Positions 9,041-18,790 of a stretch of DNA of 64,000 nucleotides are shown here, piece after piece; position 1 is the first letter of the stretch, and each line of letters starts with the position of its first letter. The notes below the pieces were generated by a model that was not told where the DNA came from, made no database searches, and was given only the letters and a program-made list of their open reading frames with translations. The position numbers and the translations under genes were made by a program. This stretch comes from JAHRVQ01 sp051278195 (GTDB lineage Bacteria; Pseudomonadota; Gammaproteobacteria; Pseudomonadales; Azotimanducaceae): positions 5,502 to 69,501 of the forward strand of contig JBNMQM010000019.1 of the NCBI GenBank assembly GCA_051278195.1, read 5' to 3'.

Positions 9041-9287
9041 TGTTATTAACCCGTGGGCATTACATTATTATGCAAATATCAAAAAATGGCTGCAGACTGA
9101 AGGCAGCTATGTTGCTGCTGACAATCTCGTTTTTGGTGTCAATACAAACGTCGAGGATAACATAGCCCTCGTGGTGGTATGAAAAGAAAGCAAAGGGATA
9201 ATGGCCATATTCCGGCCAAAAATGACTCAACTTTCGGCCAAAATTCACCTATGCTCACCCGTTCACTATCGACACTTAATCAAAGCC

Positions 9288-10877
9288 ATGAAAAGCCTGA
9301 TTGCGCTACCAATTTTGTCGTTTCTCATTAGCTGCAGCGGAGGAGGAAGCTCTTCTTCATCAGCCGCGAATACGCCTGCGCAGCCTGCCACCGGTGTTTT
9401 CGTAGATAGCCCGGTGGCAGGTTTGACGTTCTCAACGCCAACCCAGAGTGGTATTACCAACGATCAAGGAGAATTCGCTTACCTTCAAAACGAGCAGGTG
9501 AGCTTTGGCATCGGCTCAGTCGCACTGGGCTCAGCTCCTGCCGCTACGACGGTGAGTCCTTTAGATCTTGTTGGCGCAACGTCATTAGATGAAGCGAGGC
9601 TACTAGGCCTGATGGACGAACTCGTTAATCGTTTGTTGTTTCTTCAAGCACTCGACCAAGATGGCAATCCAGACAACGGCATCGATTTGACAGGAATTGC
9701 TGAACAGCTCAGCTCTGAATCATTAGAATTTTCAGTTTCGACAGAGAGCTTTATCACAGGCGATTTTCGAAGAATTGTGAATCAGATTGGGGGCCAATAC
9801 GTTGAACCAAGAGACGCGACCAACCACCTGCTCGACAGCTTAGGACAGAGCGTCACAGTGAGTCTCGTTGTGAGCCAGCAGACCGATAACAACGCAGATG
9901 GTGTGATCGACTACATCGCAACATTTGCCTATGACGAACTTGGGAGACTGACCGAGGTCGCATCCCAAGGCGCGACATCAAGACTCTCCTATAACGCGGC
10001 TGGCAATATCACTAGCATCCAAGAATTCATTGGCGAGGAGTTAGATTCCGTAGAAAGGTTTGAATACGATTCTCTAGAACGCTTGGTCATAACAGAAAAG
10101 GAGATCAATGATGAAGTCGTTTCAACGGTAACTCGGCGTTATGATTCAGTGGGCAACTTGCTTGAGGAAATATTCGAAGGGGTTTATCCAATTTTTTCCC
10201 GAGCGTCCCCCTATCTGACTGAAGTTGTACTCGCTTCAACCATTTTCACAATCCCGGAGGTTGTACTAAGACAGAGTTTAGACATCGTGCGAGGTGCAAT
10301 AGATCCTAGCCTAAGTTTAAGCGGCCTAGCGTTCAGTGGCTCAGTGTCCCCAAGTGGCCTAGTGCCTGCTTTTACCATCAACAGCACGAGTCGATTCTCC
10401 TATCTAGCGGATGGCACGCTCAACGAAATTGAGGGCGTCATTAACGGCATAGTTGAACGAATCACTCGTCTAGATGCTGAGTTAGACTGTTACAGGCCTA
10501 CGCTATTAACAATAGCCCCGCTAAGCTTTATTGGATTATCACCGCTTCCTCCTTTTGCATCGGGAGTCAATCTTTGCGATTCGAATCAAGAAATTGAAAT
10601 TGATGCGCGAGGCAGAACAATCAAAATAGTAAACACTGGCTTCATCAACATAGTGTTTAACAGCGGCGAACCCACCCTAGAGTTTATCTATGAGGGCGAC
10701 CTCCTCGTTTCACAAACCAACACAATCGTAACGTCGAGTGGCACAATCCAATATGAGACGCGCTACGAATACGATTCTCTGAACAATCTAATTGTCGTCG
10801 AACAACTAAGAGACAGCGAACTTCAAGCACGGAGGACTCGTGAATACGAACAAAGAGTGCTTTCGCAATTGCCGTGA
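9288..10877 (+). CDS. Lipoprotein with RHS/YD-type repeats
   Basis: The ATG at 9288 gives 529 residues with a lipoprotein signal ending in LISC, then a Gly/Ser linker. YD-repeat-like units follow: YDELGRLTEV, YNAAGNITSI, YDSLERLVIT, YDSVGNLLEE and YDSLNNLIVV. YD repeats build beta-sheet shells or fibres in surface proteins of the RHS class. This protein is far shorter than RHS toxins and has no toxin tip or core motif that I can see, so it is more likely a surface structural or binding lipoprotein. The ORF could be read from 9201, but the lipobox fixes the start at 9288. Confidence 0.75.
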   Translation: MKSLIALPILSFLISCSGGGSSSSSAANTPAQPATGVFVDSPVAGLTFSTPTQSGITNDQGEFAYLQNEQVSFGIGSVALGSAPAATTVSPLDLVGATSLDEARLLGLMDELVNRLLFLQALDQDGNPDNGIDLTGIAEQLSSESLEFSVSTESFITGDFRRIVNQIGGQYVEPRDATNHLLDSLGQSVTVSLVVSQQTDNNADGVIDYIATFAYDELGRLTEVASQGATSRLSYNAAGNITSIQEFIGEELDSVERFEYDSLERLVITEKEINDEVVSTVTRRYDSVGNLLEEIFEGVYPIFSRASPYLTEVVLASTIFTIPEVVLRQSLDIVRGAIDPSLSLSGLAFSGSVSPSGLVPAFTINSTSRFSYLADGTLNEIEGVINGIVERITRLDAELDCYRPTLLTIAPLSFIGLSPLPPFASGVNLCDSNQEIEIDARGRTIKIVNTGFINIVFNSGEPTLEFIYEGDLLVSQTNTIVTSSGTIQYETRYEYDSLNNLIVVEQLRDSELQARRTREYEQRVLSQLP

Positions 10878-10906
10878 GCGTAAGCGCCGTCAAAAAATTC
10901 GAACGG

Positions 10907-11602
10907 CTAAGTGCTCGTTCGATTCCCCGTCTTCAACATCGTGCAAAACAACCCGAAAGCTAACAGCAAAAAACTAGCGGGAGCAGATACTGAAACCGGC
11001 GTTGCGCGAACCAGAAAGCTGCCGGTGCTTGCGTTGGGATTATCTTTCGTCAGACCATTACCTGTTCCAGAAGAACCTGTATTGAAACGGTCTGTGAAGG
11101 AAAAGAATGCCCTGGAAACAAAAAATGGATCAAACACGGGGTTATCGTTATCAATATGGCCCCATGAGAAAAACGTACTACCCTGAGGATGAAGGGCTTC
11201 TTCAGTGTAACCAAGTAGGTTTACGATCACTGAAGCGGGTACTTTGTTCTGCGTAAAATTCCCACCATTAGTGAATGAAAGACCCACGTTGGCAGAAAAC
11301 ATCTCAAATTCCTGACGCGTCGCGTATCTGAACCCATGTTGAATTTTTGAACTATCACCAAAACCCGCCTCTACTTGGTCGTAAGATAAGCCCTGCGTTG
11401 CCGTCACATCGAGCCATTGAAGGTTGGTTACGCCATCAACCGTCAGCAATGCATCGCCGTTATTGTCTAGATCTACCGCTATTGGCGTGGCATGTGCGAC
11501 GGAAGAAAGATGGCACAGAATCACCAACAGCAAGCCTACTGGCGCCCGACGTGAAAAACGTTGCATAAAGCGGCAGTCTCTTTGGCGATTATTCTTCGTC
11601 AT
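10907..11602 (-). CDS. Secreted protein with PEP-CTERM-like C-terminal anchor
   Basis: The 231-residue protein has an N-terminal signal peptide (hydrophobic core about 21-36, cleavage near AHA). Its middle has features of Lcl-type secreted domains (LTVDGVTNLQWLDV, then RYATRQEFEMF). At the C-terminus, VSAPASFLLLAFGLF followed by a basic tail (KTGNR) has the Pro, hydrophobic stretch and Arg layout of a PEP-CTERM or related sorting signal. The start has an AGGAG site. No exosortase gene is in the window. Confidence 0.65.
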   Translation of the reverse strand: MTKNNRQRDCRFMQRFSRRAPVGLLLVILCHLSSVAHATPIAVDLDNNGDALLTVDGVTNLQWLDVTATQGLSYDQVEAGFGDSSKIQHGFRYATRQEFEMFSANVGLSFTNGGNFTQNKVPASVIVNLLGYTEEALHPQGSTFFSWGHIDNDNPVFDPFFVSRAFFSFTDRFNTGSSGTGNGLTKDNPNASTGSFLVRATPVSVSAPASFLLLAFGLFCTMLKTGNRTST

Positions 11603-11755
11603 TGTGTGCTCCTTGAAGTGGTAACTTCACGTGATCATCAACAATTGGGTTAATACCATCAATCCCCGAGATCGGGGGGTATCTGCTGAACAGGAAATTT
11701 TCCTAGAGTAAAGACCTTGGCATAAGACCAACAATTCAAGAGCTGCAAGCCGTCT

Positions 11756-12320
11756 ATGGGCACCATTTCGATTCGCGTACTTCGATTGCGCAAGGATGGC
11801 TCGACTTTCTGGGGTGAAAACTATGTTTCATTTCCTCGATACAAAGGTGGCCTCGCCCAGGGCATCGTCGGTTTTACCCTAGATGTTCGCGACGTTATCC
11901 ATCAAGAAGCCAGAAAAAAATTATTAGCGTCATGGCGGGTGACATAGCTCATGATTTCAATAATTCTCTGCAGGCTATTATGGGCTTTGCGTAACTGGCT
12001 TTAGATCAATCACATACTCATGGATTACCTAAAGATATCGTTGAACGGCAAAACCAGATTCTAAAGTCCACCGGATCGGCTGCAGATTTGGTCAAAAAAT
12101 TATTGGCGATCAGTAGCCAACAAACTTTAAGACGAAAGCGGGTCAACTTGAGGCTCTGGTAGGAAGATTGAGAGCTTTGTCGATCCTTTCTTGACGGGGA
12201 AAGCGCAATTGTGACCGAAGCCAATTCGGGACAGCGCGCTGTTGAGGTTGCGACAAGCTGAACTCATAGAAGCCGCACACCGGGTAATGGCGAATGGGGA
12301 CACTAGTATTAGGGCCTCAT
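11756..12320 (+). pseudogene. Broken PAS-histidine kinase gene
   Basis: A first frame reads RKDGSTFWGENYVSF and GIVGFTLDVRDVIHQEA, the end of a PAS domain. It shifts at a run of seven A (11914-11920) into AGDIAHDFNNSLQAIMGFA, the HisKA phosphoacceptor segment with its His-Asp-Phe-Asn-Asn box. A TAA (11992-11994) follows where Glu is usual, then LVKKLLAISSQQTLR. A faint ATPase-domain trace ends near 12320. With a frameshift, a nonsense codon and a truncated end, this cannot make a kinase. The closest intact relative here is the hybrid kinase at 19941-21848. Confidence 0.8.
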
Positions 12321-12335
12321 AAACGATGAGACCCT
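12311..12335 (-). terminator. Possible hairpin terminator for the esterase gene
   Basis: AGGG-C-CTCAT and ATGAG-A-CCCT pair around a five-base loop, 20 bp past the esterase stop. One internal mismatch and no clear U tract make it only a candidate. Confidence 0.4.
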
Positions 12336-12355
12336 CGGCTTCTGTAAGTTGGTGC

Positions 12356-14149
12356 TCAATTCGTCATTTTAGTTGAAGTACAACCCATATTTTCATACTC
12401 AGATTGAGAATATGCTTCGCCGCGGAACAGCCTTTCGTACATGTCGCAGGCACCGTCTTGATTGTTTGAAAAGTCTTCAGCAAGAAACTGCTGCTTCAAG
12501 CTTTCCATAGAGAGCTTGTCGGCTTGCATACTAATTTCGTCAGTATCGATAATCAGGATACGTGGCGTGACCTCGTCCGAACTGTCCCATCCGATCCACG
12601 TTTTTAAATCGTTGGACTGACCGCTTCCTGGGTTTCCGGTGTAAGCGAAGTTAGCCCAATAGGACCGCATTGATGCGGACACGGTGTCAAACTTTTCCTG
12701 GTTATAGTCAGGAAAGAGGACTCTTAACGGTTTAGGAAAATTGCCGAATACAAAAGGCAATTCCAACGCATGCGCGGCACCAAACAAGTCTTCTAAAGAG
12801 ATAATGCCAAGATCACGCCAGTCGTCAACGTCAAACCTGTAGGCGTAAACGTCACCGCCTTGCGCGCTCATCAGGTCGTCGGCTAGCTGATCTACAGCCG
12901 CTATCTTCCATCCTTGCGTACCATAACGACTGTCTCTGTTATATCCGGCAAGATCGTTGAAGCCAGAAGGTAGCGCGCCAATTCTGTCGACACCAGGATG
13001 AGTAAAAGCCATAAATAATTTTACTTCGTCACGATTGGTGCCAAGAATAATAGGCACTGGGTTGTAGTTCTTAGTATCGGAAAAAATTTCCCTAGTAGAC
13101 AATCCTTTTGGCAAGACATAACCATCTGCAAAAAGATCTGGGTTGCCCAACATGCCACCCATTCCATTACCGTAAAGAGCAATAAGCTCGAATGGCGATG
13201 CGCCGTAAAGCAAACGACTAATTTCAGTAGGCTGCATATTGATCTGCATCGCTTTTGCGTCAGCTCTATTGGAGGCTTTGCCCAGCTTAATGAGCAGTTG
13301 ATTGACGGTTTCCTGACTACTCAATGCGTGTCCTGGCGCGTCATCATCGACATAGTTTTCAGCAGCGGCGATCGTGTTTAAATTCAACCCGCCGCTTTGG
13401 GAGATGGCCTTATGAAACAGGCCAGCAGCCAACGGCGAGGCCATCATTGAAAGGGTGTCAAAGGCTCCGGCTGACTCTCCGAACACTGTGACGTTCGTCG
13501 CGTCGCCACCAAATTGCTCAATATTTTCACGCACCCACTGCAATGCCAGAACAATGTCTAACGTGCCGTAGTTACCGGAGTTGTCTGCTTCTGTCGTTTC
13601 GTTCGTTCGAAGTGCCGGATGACGGAACCAGCCAAGTGGACCTAGCCGATAATTGATACTCACCAGGACCACGTTATTTTCTCGTGCGAGCCTCGCGCCA
13701 TCGTAGATGGAAGTTGCTGCCTCGCCAATACTATTTCCTCCGCCGTGGATCCAGAACATGACAGGTAGTGATTTGCTATTCTCGGGTGACCAAACGTTTA
13801 TGAACAGGCAGTCTTCACTACCTTTTTCAGCTTGCGGGCAAGCACTGCCGAAGGACAATGCGTTGAAGGCTTCTGACCATTTTTTCGCAGGTAGTGGCGC
13901 GCGCCACCTCAGCGTCCCGATAGGTGGTTGGGCGTATGGCATACCAAGCCAGGCATCGACTCGCTGATCGCTAAATCCAATGATGGGGCCCGTACCGATC
14001 GTTCTGGCTGTCGCTGTATTGGCAATGTTGTCTGGTTTTGGGTCAACGGAGAGGTAGTTGTTGAGATAAATGGCAGAACCGGCGATTAACACTACGATGC
14101 TGGCGATGACAAAAAGTATTTTCTTGATCAATGAGGTAGCCCCTTTCAT
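12356..14149 (-). CDS. Carboxylesterase type B family protein
   Basis: This alpha/beta-hydrolase has 597 residues from the ATG at 14149. An N-terminal membrane anchor or uncleaved signal (KKILFVIASIVVLIAGSAIYL) precedes the catalytic domain. The oxyanion HGGGN loop, the nucleophile elbow GESAG with the catalytic Ser, a Glu-containing GTNRDE segment and the His in GAAHALELPF all fit the type B triad. It would hydrolyse esters in the periplasm or at the membrane. A longer reading to 14272 adds 41 residues without signal character and is rejected. Confidence 0.9.
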   Translation of the reverse strand: MKGATSLIKKILFVIASIVVLIAGSAIYLNNYLSVDPKPDNIANTATARTIGTGPIIGFSDQRVDAWLGMPYAQPPIGTLRWRAPLPAKKWSEAFNALSFGSACPQAEKGSEDCLFINVWSPENSKSLPVMFWIHGGGNSIGEAATSIYDGARLARENNVVLVSINYRLGPLGWFRHPALRTNETTEADNSGNYGTLDIVLALQWVRENIEQFGGDATNVTVFGESAGAFDTLSMMASPLAAGLFHKAISQSGGLNLNTIAAAENYVDDDAPGHALSSQETVNQLLIKLGKASNRADAKAMQINMQPTEISRLLYGASPFELIALYGNGMGGMLGNPDLFADGYVLPKGLSTREIFSDTKNYNPVPIILGTNRDEVKLFMAFTHPGVDRIGALPSGFNDLAGYNRDSRYGTQGWKIAAVDQLADDLMSAQGGDVYAYRFDVDDWRDLGIISLEDLFGAAHALELPFVFGNFPKPLRVLFPDYNQEKFDTVSASMRSYWANFAYTGNPGSGQSNDLKTWIGWDSSDEVTPRILIIDTDEISMQADKLSMESLKQQFLAEDFSNNQDGACDMYERLFRGEAYSQSEYENMGCTSTKMTN

Positions 14150-14303
14150 GGTGAGTAATGAGCCCGCAAGTAGCTTACTGTGGGCTTCTGATACTTTGGT
14201 AGACGCTTTTCCAGACTGCCGAAACGCGGCACATGCGCTCCTGTCGATTGCTCCGATTGTAAAACATCTCAATAGATTTAAATATCGAGGACACGGCCAA
14301 ACC

Positions 14304-15215
14304 CTAGGGATCCTTCCTATTAGCGATTAGGTTTTCAAAATAGGTTTTTAAATCTCGCTTCCCAAGTGGCGGACCAACGCCGTCGATTTCGCCCGCGGTC
14401 ACGATAAAATCTGCCAAATCGCCAAACTGCGTAGACAGCAAATAGACAAATTTAACCAGTAACCTCGCCAACCAGATTGGGATGATAGTAATCTTGACCG
14501 GCTTACCGAGCAGCTCAAAAGCCATCTCAGCGGATTCACGCTGGGTCATGATGTCGGGCCCACCCGCTTCCACCTCGAGAACATCACCTGCCGCTGCATC
14601 TGCGCAGACAATGGCAACATCTGCACCGTGAATTGGACTCATCTTATTGTTGCCTGTTCCGACCAGATAGACTCGCCCCTTTTTTGCCATATCGAGCGTC
14701 ATACCCATATCAGAGAAGAAACCACAGGGCCTAACAATGGCGTAGTCAACTGAACTTTCTTGCAAGTCCTTGACCACACGTTCATGGGTATCAGTGATTG
14801 CAAGGTTAAGGATATTCTCCGCACCTTGCATAGAAACGTAGACGAACTTTTTCACATCAGCGCGCTCAGATAAATCAATCAAATTGCGATTCCCCTGATA
14901 ATCGACCTGCTCGAAAGTGAGGCCGTCGCGTTGGCGAGATATCCCAACACTGGAATAGACGATATCAATCCCGTCCATTAGACCTTCAAGGGTTTCTGGT
15001 TTCGTCACCTCCCCCAAAAAAACATCGTCGACATCATCGCGGCTAATCGCAGGCGCAGTAAACGGCCCTCGCTCCTCCAAGCGCTCAACGCTTCGTGTGA
15101 GCACTCGAACCCAGTAGCCACGTCGTTTAAATTCCTGAGCGACGAATTTTCCGAGATAACCTGTGGCACCGGCGATTAGCACGCGGGACGAATATTGAAG
15201 ATCAACCTCTGTCAT
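14304..15215 (-). CDS. NAD(P)-binding atypical SDR (NmrA/epimerase-like)
   Basis: The 303-residue protein opens with a Rossmann fold, GATGYLGKF at about 15-23, and continues with SSVGISRQRDG, KFVYVSMQG and RPCGFF, typical of atypical extended SDRs in the NmrA/YbjT group. Such proteins act as NAD(P)-dependent reductases, isomerases or redox sensors. It is divergent from the carotenoid oxygenase gene at 15556, and the two may share a control region. Confidence 0.85.
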   Translation of the reverse strand: MTEVDLQYSSRVLIAGATGYLGKFVAQEFKRRGYWVRVLTRSVERLEERGPFTAPAISRDDVDDVFLGEVTKPETLEGLMDGIDIVYSSVGISRQRDGLTFEQVDYQGNRNLIDLSERADVKKFVYVSMQGAENILNLAITDTHERVVKDLQESSVDYAIVRPCGFFSDMGMTLDMAKKGRVYLVGTGNNKMSPIHGADVAIVCADAAAGDVLEVEAGGPDIMTQRESAEMAFELLGKPVKITIIPIWLARLLVKFVYLLSTQFGDLADFIVTAGEIDGVGPPLGKRDLKTYFENLIANRKDP

Positions 15216-15555
15216 AGGTACCGCCTTTGGCCAAAGCCGAAAATAGTTGAATCATGATGCCCTTACGCGCGGACTGTTTTGTATTGCTTCGATTGTTGCA
15301 GGATATCTGCTGGGAAACACTTAATCAGACTGGTTATCGGCTTATTTGCGAGCGATACAAACGAGCTTCCCGTTATAGGGAAAAACAAAACGGTTCGTTT
15401 GTCACCTTTGGGATAAGATCAGACGCAATAGCGATTCCAGATTCAGACACTGTCAGAGCACCAAAAGCAGGCTAAGCTCAAATAACCGACTATCGTGCGC
15501 GGCTTGCCAGAGCGGAAACAGCAACCGAAATATAGAGAAATGGAGCGGAAATAAA
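15216..15555. other. Intergenic region, 340 bp, divergent promoters
   Basis: This region lies between the minus-strand SDR gene and the plus-strand carotenoid oxygenase gene. It should contain two divergent promoters. I see no convincing gene; a 73-codon ORF inside it has no family resemblance. Confidence 0.45.
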
Positions 15556-16986
15556 ATGACAATTCAGCAAAAAACAAACCCTGCACCCGAAGTCACATTC
15601 GAAGGTAATTATTTTCTTGAAGGCAATTATGGGCCCGTGCAAGAAGAGCACATAGCCACAGACCTGCAGGTCATTGGTGAAATCCCAGTCAATCTAAAGG
15701 GTCACTATCTGCGCATCGGGCCAAACCCCGTCTATGTTTCAAATGTTGAAAAATACCACTGGTTCGACGGCGACGGCATGGTGCACGCAGTGCAATTTGA
15801 GGATGGCGCGGTGACCTATCGCAATCGTTTTATTGATACAGAAGGACTTCAGTGGGAGCGTAAGGAAGACCGTTGGCTCTGGCGAGGTCTCAACGGCATG
15901 ATGGATGGTGGCCCTACCGTCATGCCAGAAGGTGCGCCAGCGGGCAAGAACCCTGGCAACACTGCGTTCGTCAATCACAACGGGACACTTTACGCACTAC
16001 ATGAAGGCTCTGACCCCCATATTCTGAGTCTGCCGGATCTAGCGACTGTCGGCACGACTAATTTTGACGGTAAGCTAACGCACGCTTTTACAGCTCATCC
16101 GAAGGTTGATCCAAGCACCGGGGAAATGATGACTTTTGGCTACGGCCCCTTCCCACCTTTTGTCACTTATTCCGTCATTAACAAGGAAGGTGCGCTGATT
16201 CACTCAACGCCAATCACGATTCCCAAAGGTATTATGATGCACGACTTTGCGTGCTCGAGAAATTATTCAATATTCCTCGATTTCCCGCTAACCTTTGATA
16301 TTGAAGCGGCGATGGAAGGTAGGTCACCGCTTGCATTTGAAGCGGCGCACGGCTCACGTATTGGCATCATGCCCCGTCATGGATCTGACGAAGATGTTAA
16401 GTGGTTTACTGTTGATGTAGGTGTCGTGATCCACACCGCAAACGCCTGGGAAGAAGGCGATGTGGTTGTGGTTCAAGGGTGTCGTTCAAAATCATCAGAC
16501 ATCATTGGTGCAGCAGAGGTAGATACCGACGACCCCACCGACTTGTTGGGCCAATTGTATGAATGGCGCATCAATGTAAAAACCGGCGACATCACTGAAG
16601 GTCCCCTGCATGCATACTTCTCAGACTTTTCTCGCATCAACGAAAATTATTCAGGGACGAAAACACGCTATACGTACTCTGTAGAATTCGACCAGACCCG
16701 CGACATCACATTCAAGGCCGTGATGAAATTCGACCGAGAAACAGGTGAAACACAACATCACCATTTTGGTGAAGGACGCTATGTTGGCGAAGCTGTATTT
16801 GCGCCAAAAGTTGGTTCATCAGATGAGGACGACGGTTATGTTATTTGCTTCATACAGGACGAGAACGTCAATCAGAGCGAATGCATTATCATCGACGCGA
16901 AAAAATTCGATGGTGACCCAGTCGCTCGAATCCTAATCCCTCATAGAGTGCCATACGGCTTTCACTCTGGCTGGGTCGGTGCATAG
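15556..16986 (+). CDS. Carotenoid oxygenase family protein
   Basis: This is the second carotenoid cleavage-type non-heme iron oxygenase, 476 residues. The iron-ligand histidines are His181 (TAHPK), His229 (MMHDF), His293 (VIHTANAWEE) and His470 (GFHSGW). The N-terminal YLRIGPNPV and HWFDGDGMVHAV blocks are characteristic and fit a cleavage enzyme. It is followed 51 bp later by an SRPBCC lipid-binding-type gene on the same strand. That pairing suggests a hydrophobic substrate handled by both, but this is inference. It differs clearly from the copy at 3759-5075. Confidence 0.92.
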   Translation: MTIQQKTNPAPEVTFEGNYFLEGNYGPVQEEHIATDLQVIGEIPVNLKGHYLRIGPNPVYVSNVEKYHWFDGDGMVHAVQFEDGAVTYRNRFIDTEGLQWERKEDRWLWRGLNGMMDGGPTVMPEGAPAGKNPGNTAFVNHNGTLYALHEGSDPHILSLPDLATVGTTNFDGKLTHAFTAHPKVDPSTGEMMTFGYGPFPPFVTYSVINKEGALIHSTPITIPKGIMMHDFACSRNYSIFLDFPLTFDIEAAMEGRSPLAFEAAHGSRIGIMPRHGSDEDVKWFTVDVGVVIHTANAWEEGDVVVVQGCRSKSSDIIGAAEVDTDDPTDLLGQLYEWRINVKTGDITEGPLHAYFSDFSRINENYSGTKTRYTYSVEFDQTRDITFKAVMKFDRETGETQHHHFGEGRYVGEAVFAPKVGSSDEDDGYVICFIQDENVNQSECIIIDAKKFDGDPVARILIPHRVPYGFHSGWVGA

Positions 16987-17037
16987 CGCTGATAGCCTTG
17001 TTTCATACTGCAATTCGTACCTAGCCGGAAACTCACC

Positions 17038-17517
17038 ATGATCGAATATGAAAAAGTAGAGCTGGATTTTCTTGATTCAGCACCCATCAAAATTTCGTTG
17101 AGTGCAGATCTCAATATTACACCAGCCGCGTTGTTCAAATTATTTGAAGACCCCAATGCTTGGGAGTGGGCAACAATTAAGTCAGTGGTCTGGGAAACAG
17201 AACAACCCTATGAACGCGGCACAACCAGAACGGTAGATGTTTCTGGGCAAGGTAAGATCCAGGAATACTTCTTGCTCTGGGAACAAGACCAACGGATGTG
17301 CTTTCGGTTCGAGCAGGGCGAAATGAAACTAGTTTCAGCGCTTGTTGAAGACTATCAAGTGGACGCGCTAGCGGATGGCCGCAGCCGGCTAACATGGAAT
17401 ATAGCCATGCAACTACGGGGCTTTATCCGAGTACTGACGCCGGTCCTCTCTGGGGTTATGAAACGACAGTTTGCTGGAATGCTGGATACTCTCGTCACTT
17501 CTGTCAATAAGCGCTAA
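17038..17517 (+). CDS. SRPBCC family protein
   Basis: The 159-residue protein shows the START-like helix-grip pattern: an N-terminal ISLSADLNITPAALFKLFEDP, a beta-rich middle with WEQDQRMCFRFEQGE, and a C-terminal amphipathic helix with LTPVLSGVMKRQFAGMLDTL. Such proteins bind hydrophobic ligands in a cavity. It probably forms an operon with the upstream carotenoid oxygenase. No enzyme residues are evident. Confidence 0.75.
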   Translation: MIEYEKVELDFLDSAPIKISLSADLNITPAALFKLFEDPNAWEWATIKSVVWETEQPYERGTTRTVDVSGQGKIQEYFLLWEQDQRMCFRFEQGEMKLVSALVEDYQVDALADGRSRLTWNIAMQLRGFIRVLTPVLSGVMKRQFAGMLDTLVTSVNKR

Positions 17518-17632
17518 AAGCAAAAAGAAAGAAAATGATGCCAGAGTAAATCGACGGCAAAAACGCGTCTATTAAGTGCTTCTGCTATACTGGAAGTGAA
17601 TTAGGCCGCCGATATCAGGACATTGCCCTAGC

Positions 17633-18604
17633 ATGGCGTTATCCGCTGAACTGAACATTCATTTCATTGCTGCACCCTCCATCGTCATTGATATTTTATC
17701 CGATGATAGCTTAGTCATATGCGCTGCGAACTCAGCCGCAAAATCGCAGTTTCCTGCAGAAAACCACAGAGTCGAAGGCATGGTTTTGACTGACTTTGAA
17801 GGCATGAATGCAGAAAAAGTCGCGCGGCGGCAAAAAACCATCCTCCACTTAAGGCGCTGCATCGAGGGGAAAGAACCTAGGTTCAGCGAGGCTCAGCAAC
17901 AGCGTCGCGACGGCAGCTTGCATTGGAACCGCAGAGCCTACATTCCCATCATGGATGCCAGTGCAGAGGTAGAAAAAGTTATGGTGATGAGCTTCGATAT
18001 CAACGAAATCATCGAGCCCCAACAAGAATTGAAGTTTGTCATCAATTCCATCGGTGCGCCTATTTTTATCGTTGATGTTCGGCCGGGCAACCGGTTCTTC
18101 TGGCGATTCTTTAATCCAAGTGCTGAAAAATTCTACGATCTACAGAGTGACAAGTTTGAAGGAGGCGAAATAGGCGATTTTGAGAACATCGCGGAATATC
18201 GGATAGCGTTTCGCAAGCGACTCCTAGTTCGCTGTGAAAGTCTTGTGCTAGCCAAAAACCCCTAGTTCTTCGAAAATGAGTACGACAGGCCCGATGGACG
18301 ACGATGGGCTCGCAGTACCTACGTGCCGATCTTTAATCCGGCAGGCGAAGTCTCACAAATTCTGATTACGAGCCTCGACATCACTGAACTGATTGAAACT
18401 CAACACCACCTAGAGAATGCACTAACAAAAACTTTAAGCGGATTCGTCAAAATTTGTTCGAGCTGCAAAAAGATCAAACATAAAGACCATTGGCAACCCA
18501 TCGAGCAATATGCGTCTGAGCAGATGAATTATCATCAATTCAGCCATGGTATGTGTGATGTATGCGTCGTGGATCTTTACAGCGCTGAACTTCGTGATAA
18601 ATAA
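17633..18604 (+). pseudogene. PAS-domain protein gene with an internal amber codon
   Basis: One frame runs from ATG 17633 to 18604 except for a TAG at 18263-18265. Two PAS domains can be seen. The first ends DASAEVEKVMVMSFDINEII; the second spans the TAG and ends GEVSQILITSLDITELIETQ. A zinc-ribbon-like C-terminus follows, CSSCKKIKHKDHWQPI then CDVC, as found at the ends of some PAS and receiver proteins. Homology continues without shift across the TAG, so it is a point nonsense mutation, read-through, or sequencing error. No output kinase domain is present. Confidence 0.75.
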
Positions 18605-18644
18605 ATTTTGACCAGAACAGTAAGTCTGAAACAAACGAGCTGTA

Positions 18645-18683
18645 GTTGAAGCAATGGTTGAAGCAATGGTTGAAGCAATGGTT
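18645..18683. repeat. Tandem repeat, 12-nt unit
   Basis: GTTGAAGCAATG is repeated three times and followed by a partial copy, between the PAS gene and the DsbA-like gene. No gene is read through it convincingly. Confidence 0.9.
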
Positions 18684-18790
18684 AAAAAAACGAGTCAAAG
18701 CTAAGGAGCGCCTCACCCATTCAAGGCATTCTCAATCCGGCACTTTGCTCTACACAGCCACTCCCCAACTACTGCTCAAAGCAACAAAGG

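Noticed and set aside
15254..15475. 73-codon ORF in the divergent promoter region
   Set aside because: Not homologous to anything I recognise and placed across the expected promoters.
18263..18265. TAG in the PAS gene as a pyrrolysine or recoded codon
   Set aside because: No downstream element or pyrrolysine genes are visible; a point mutation is simpler.
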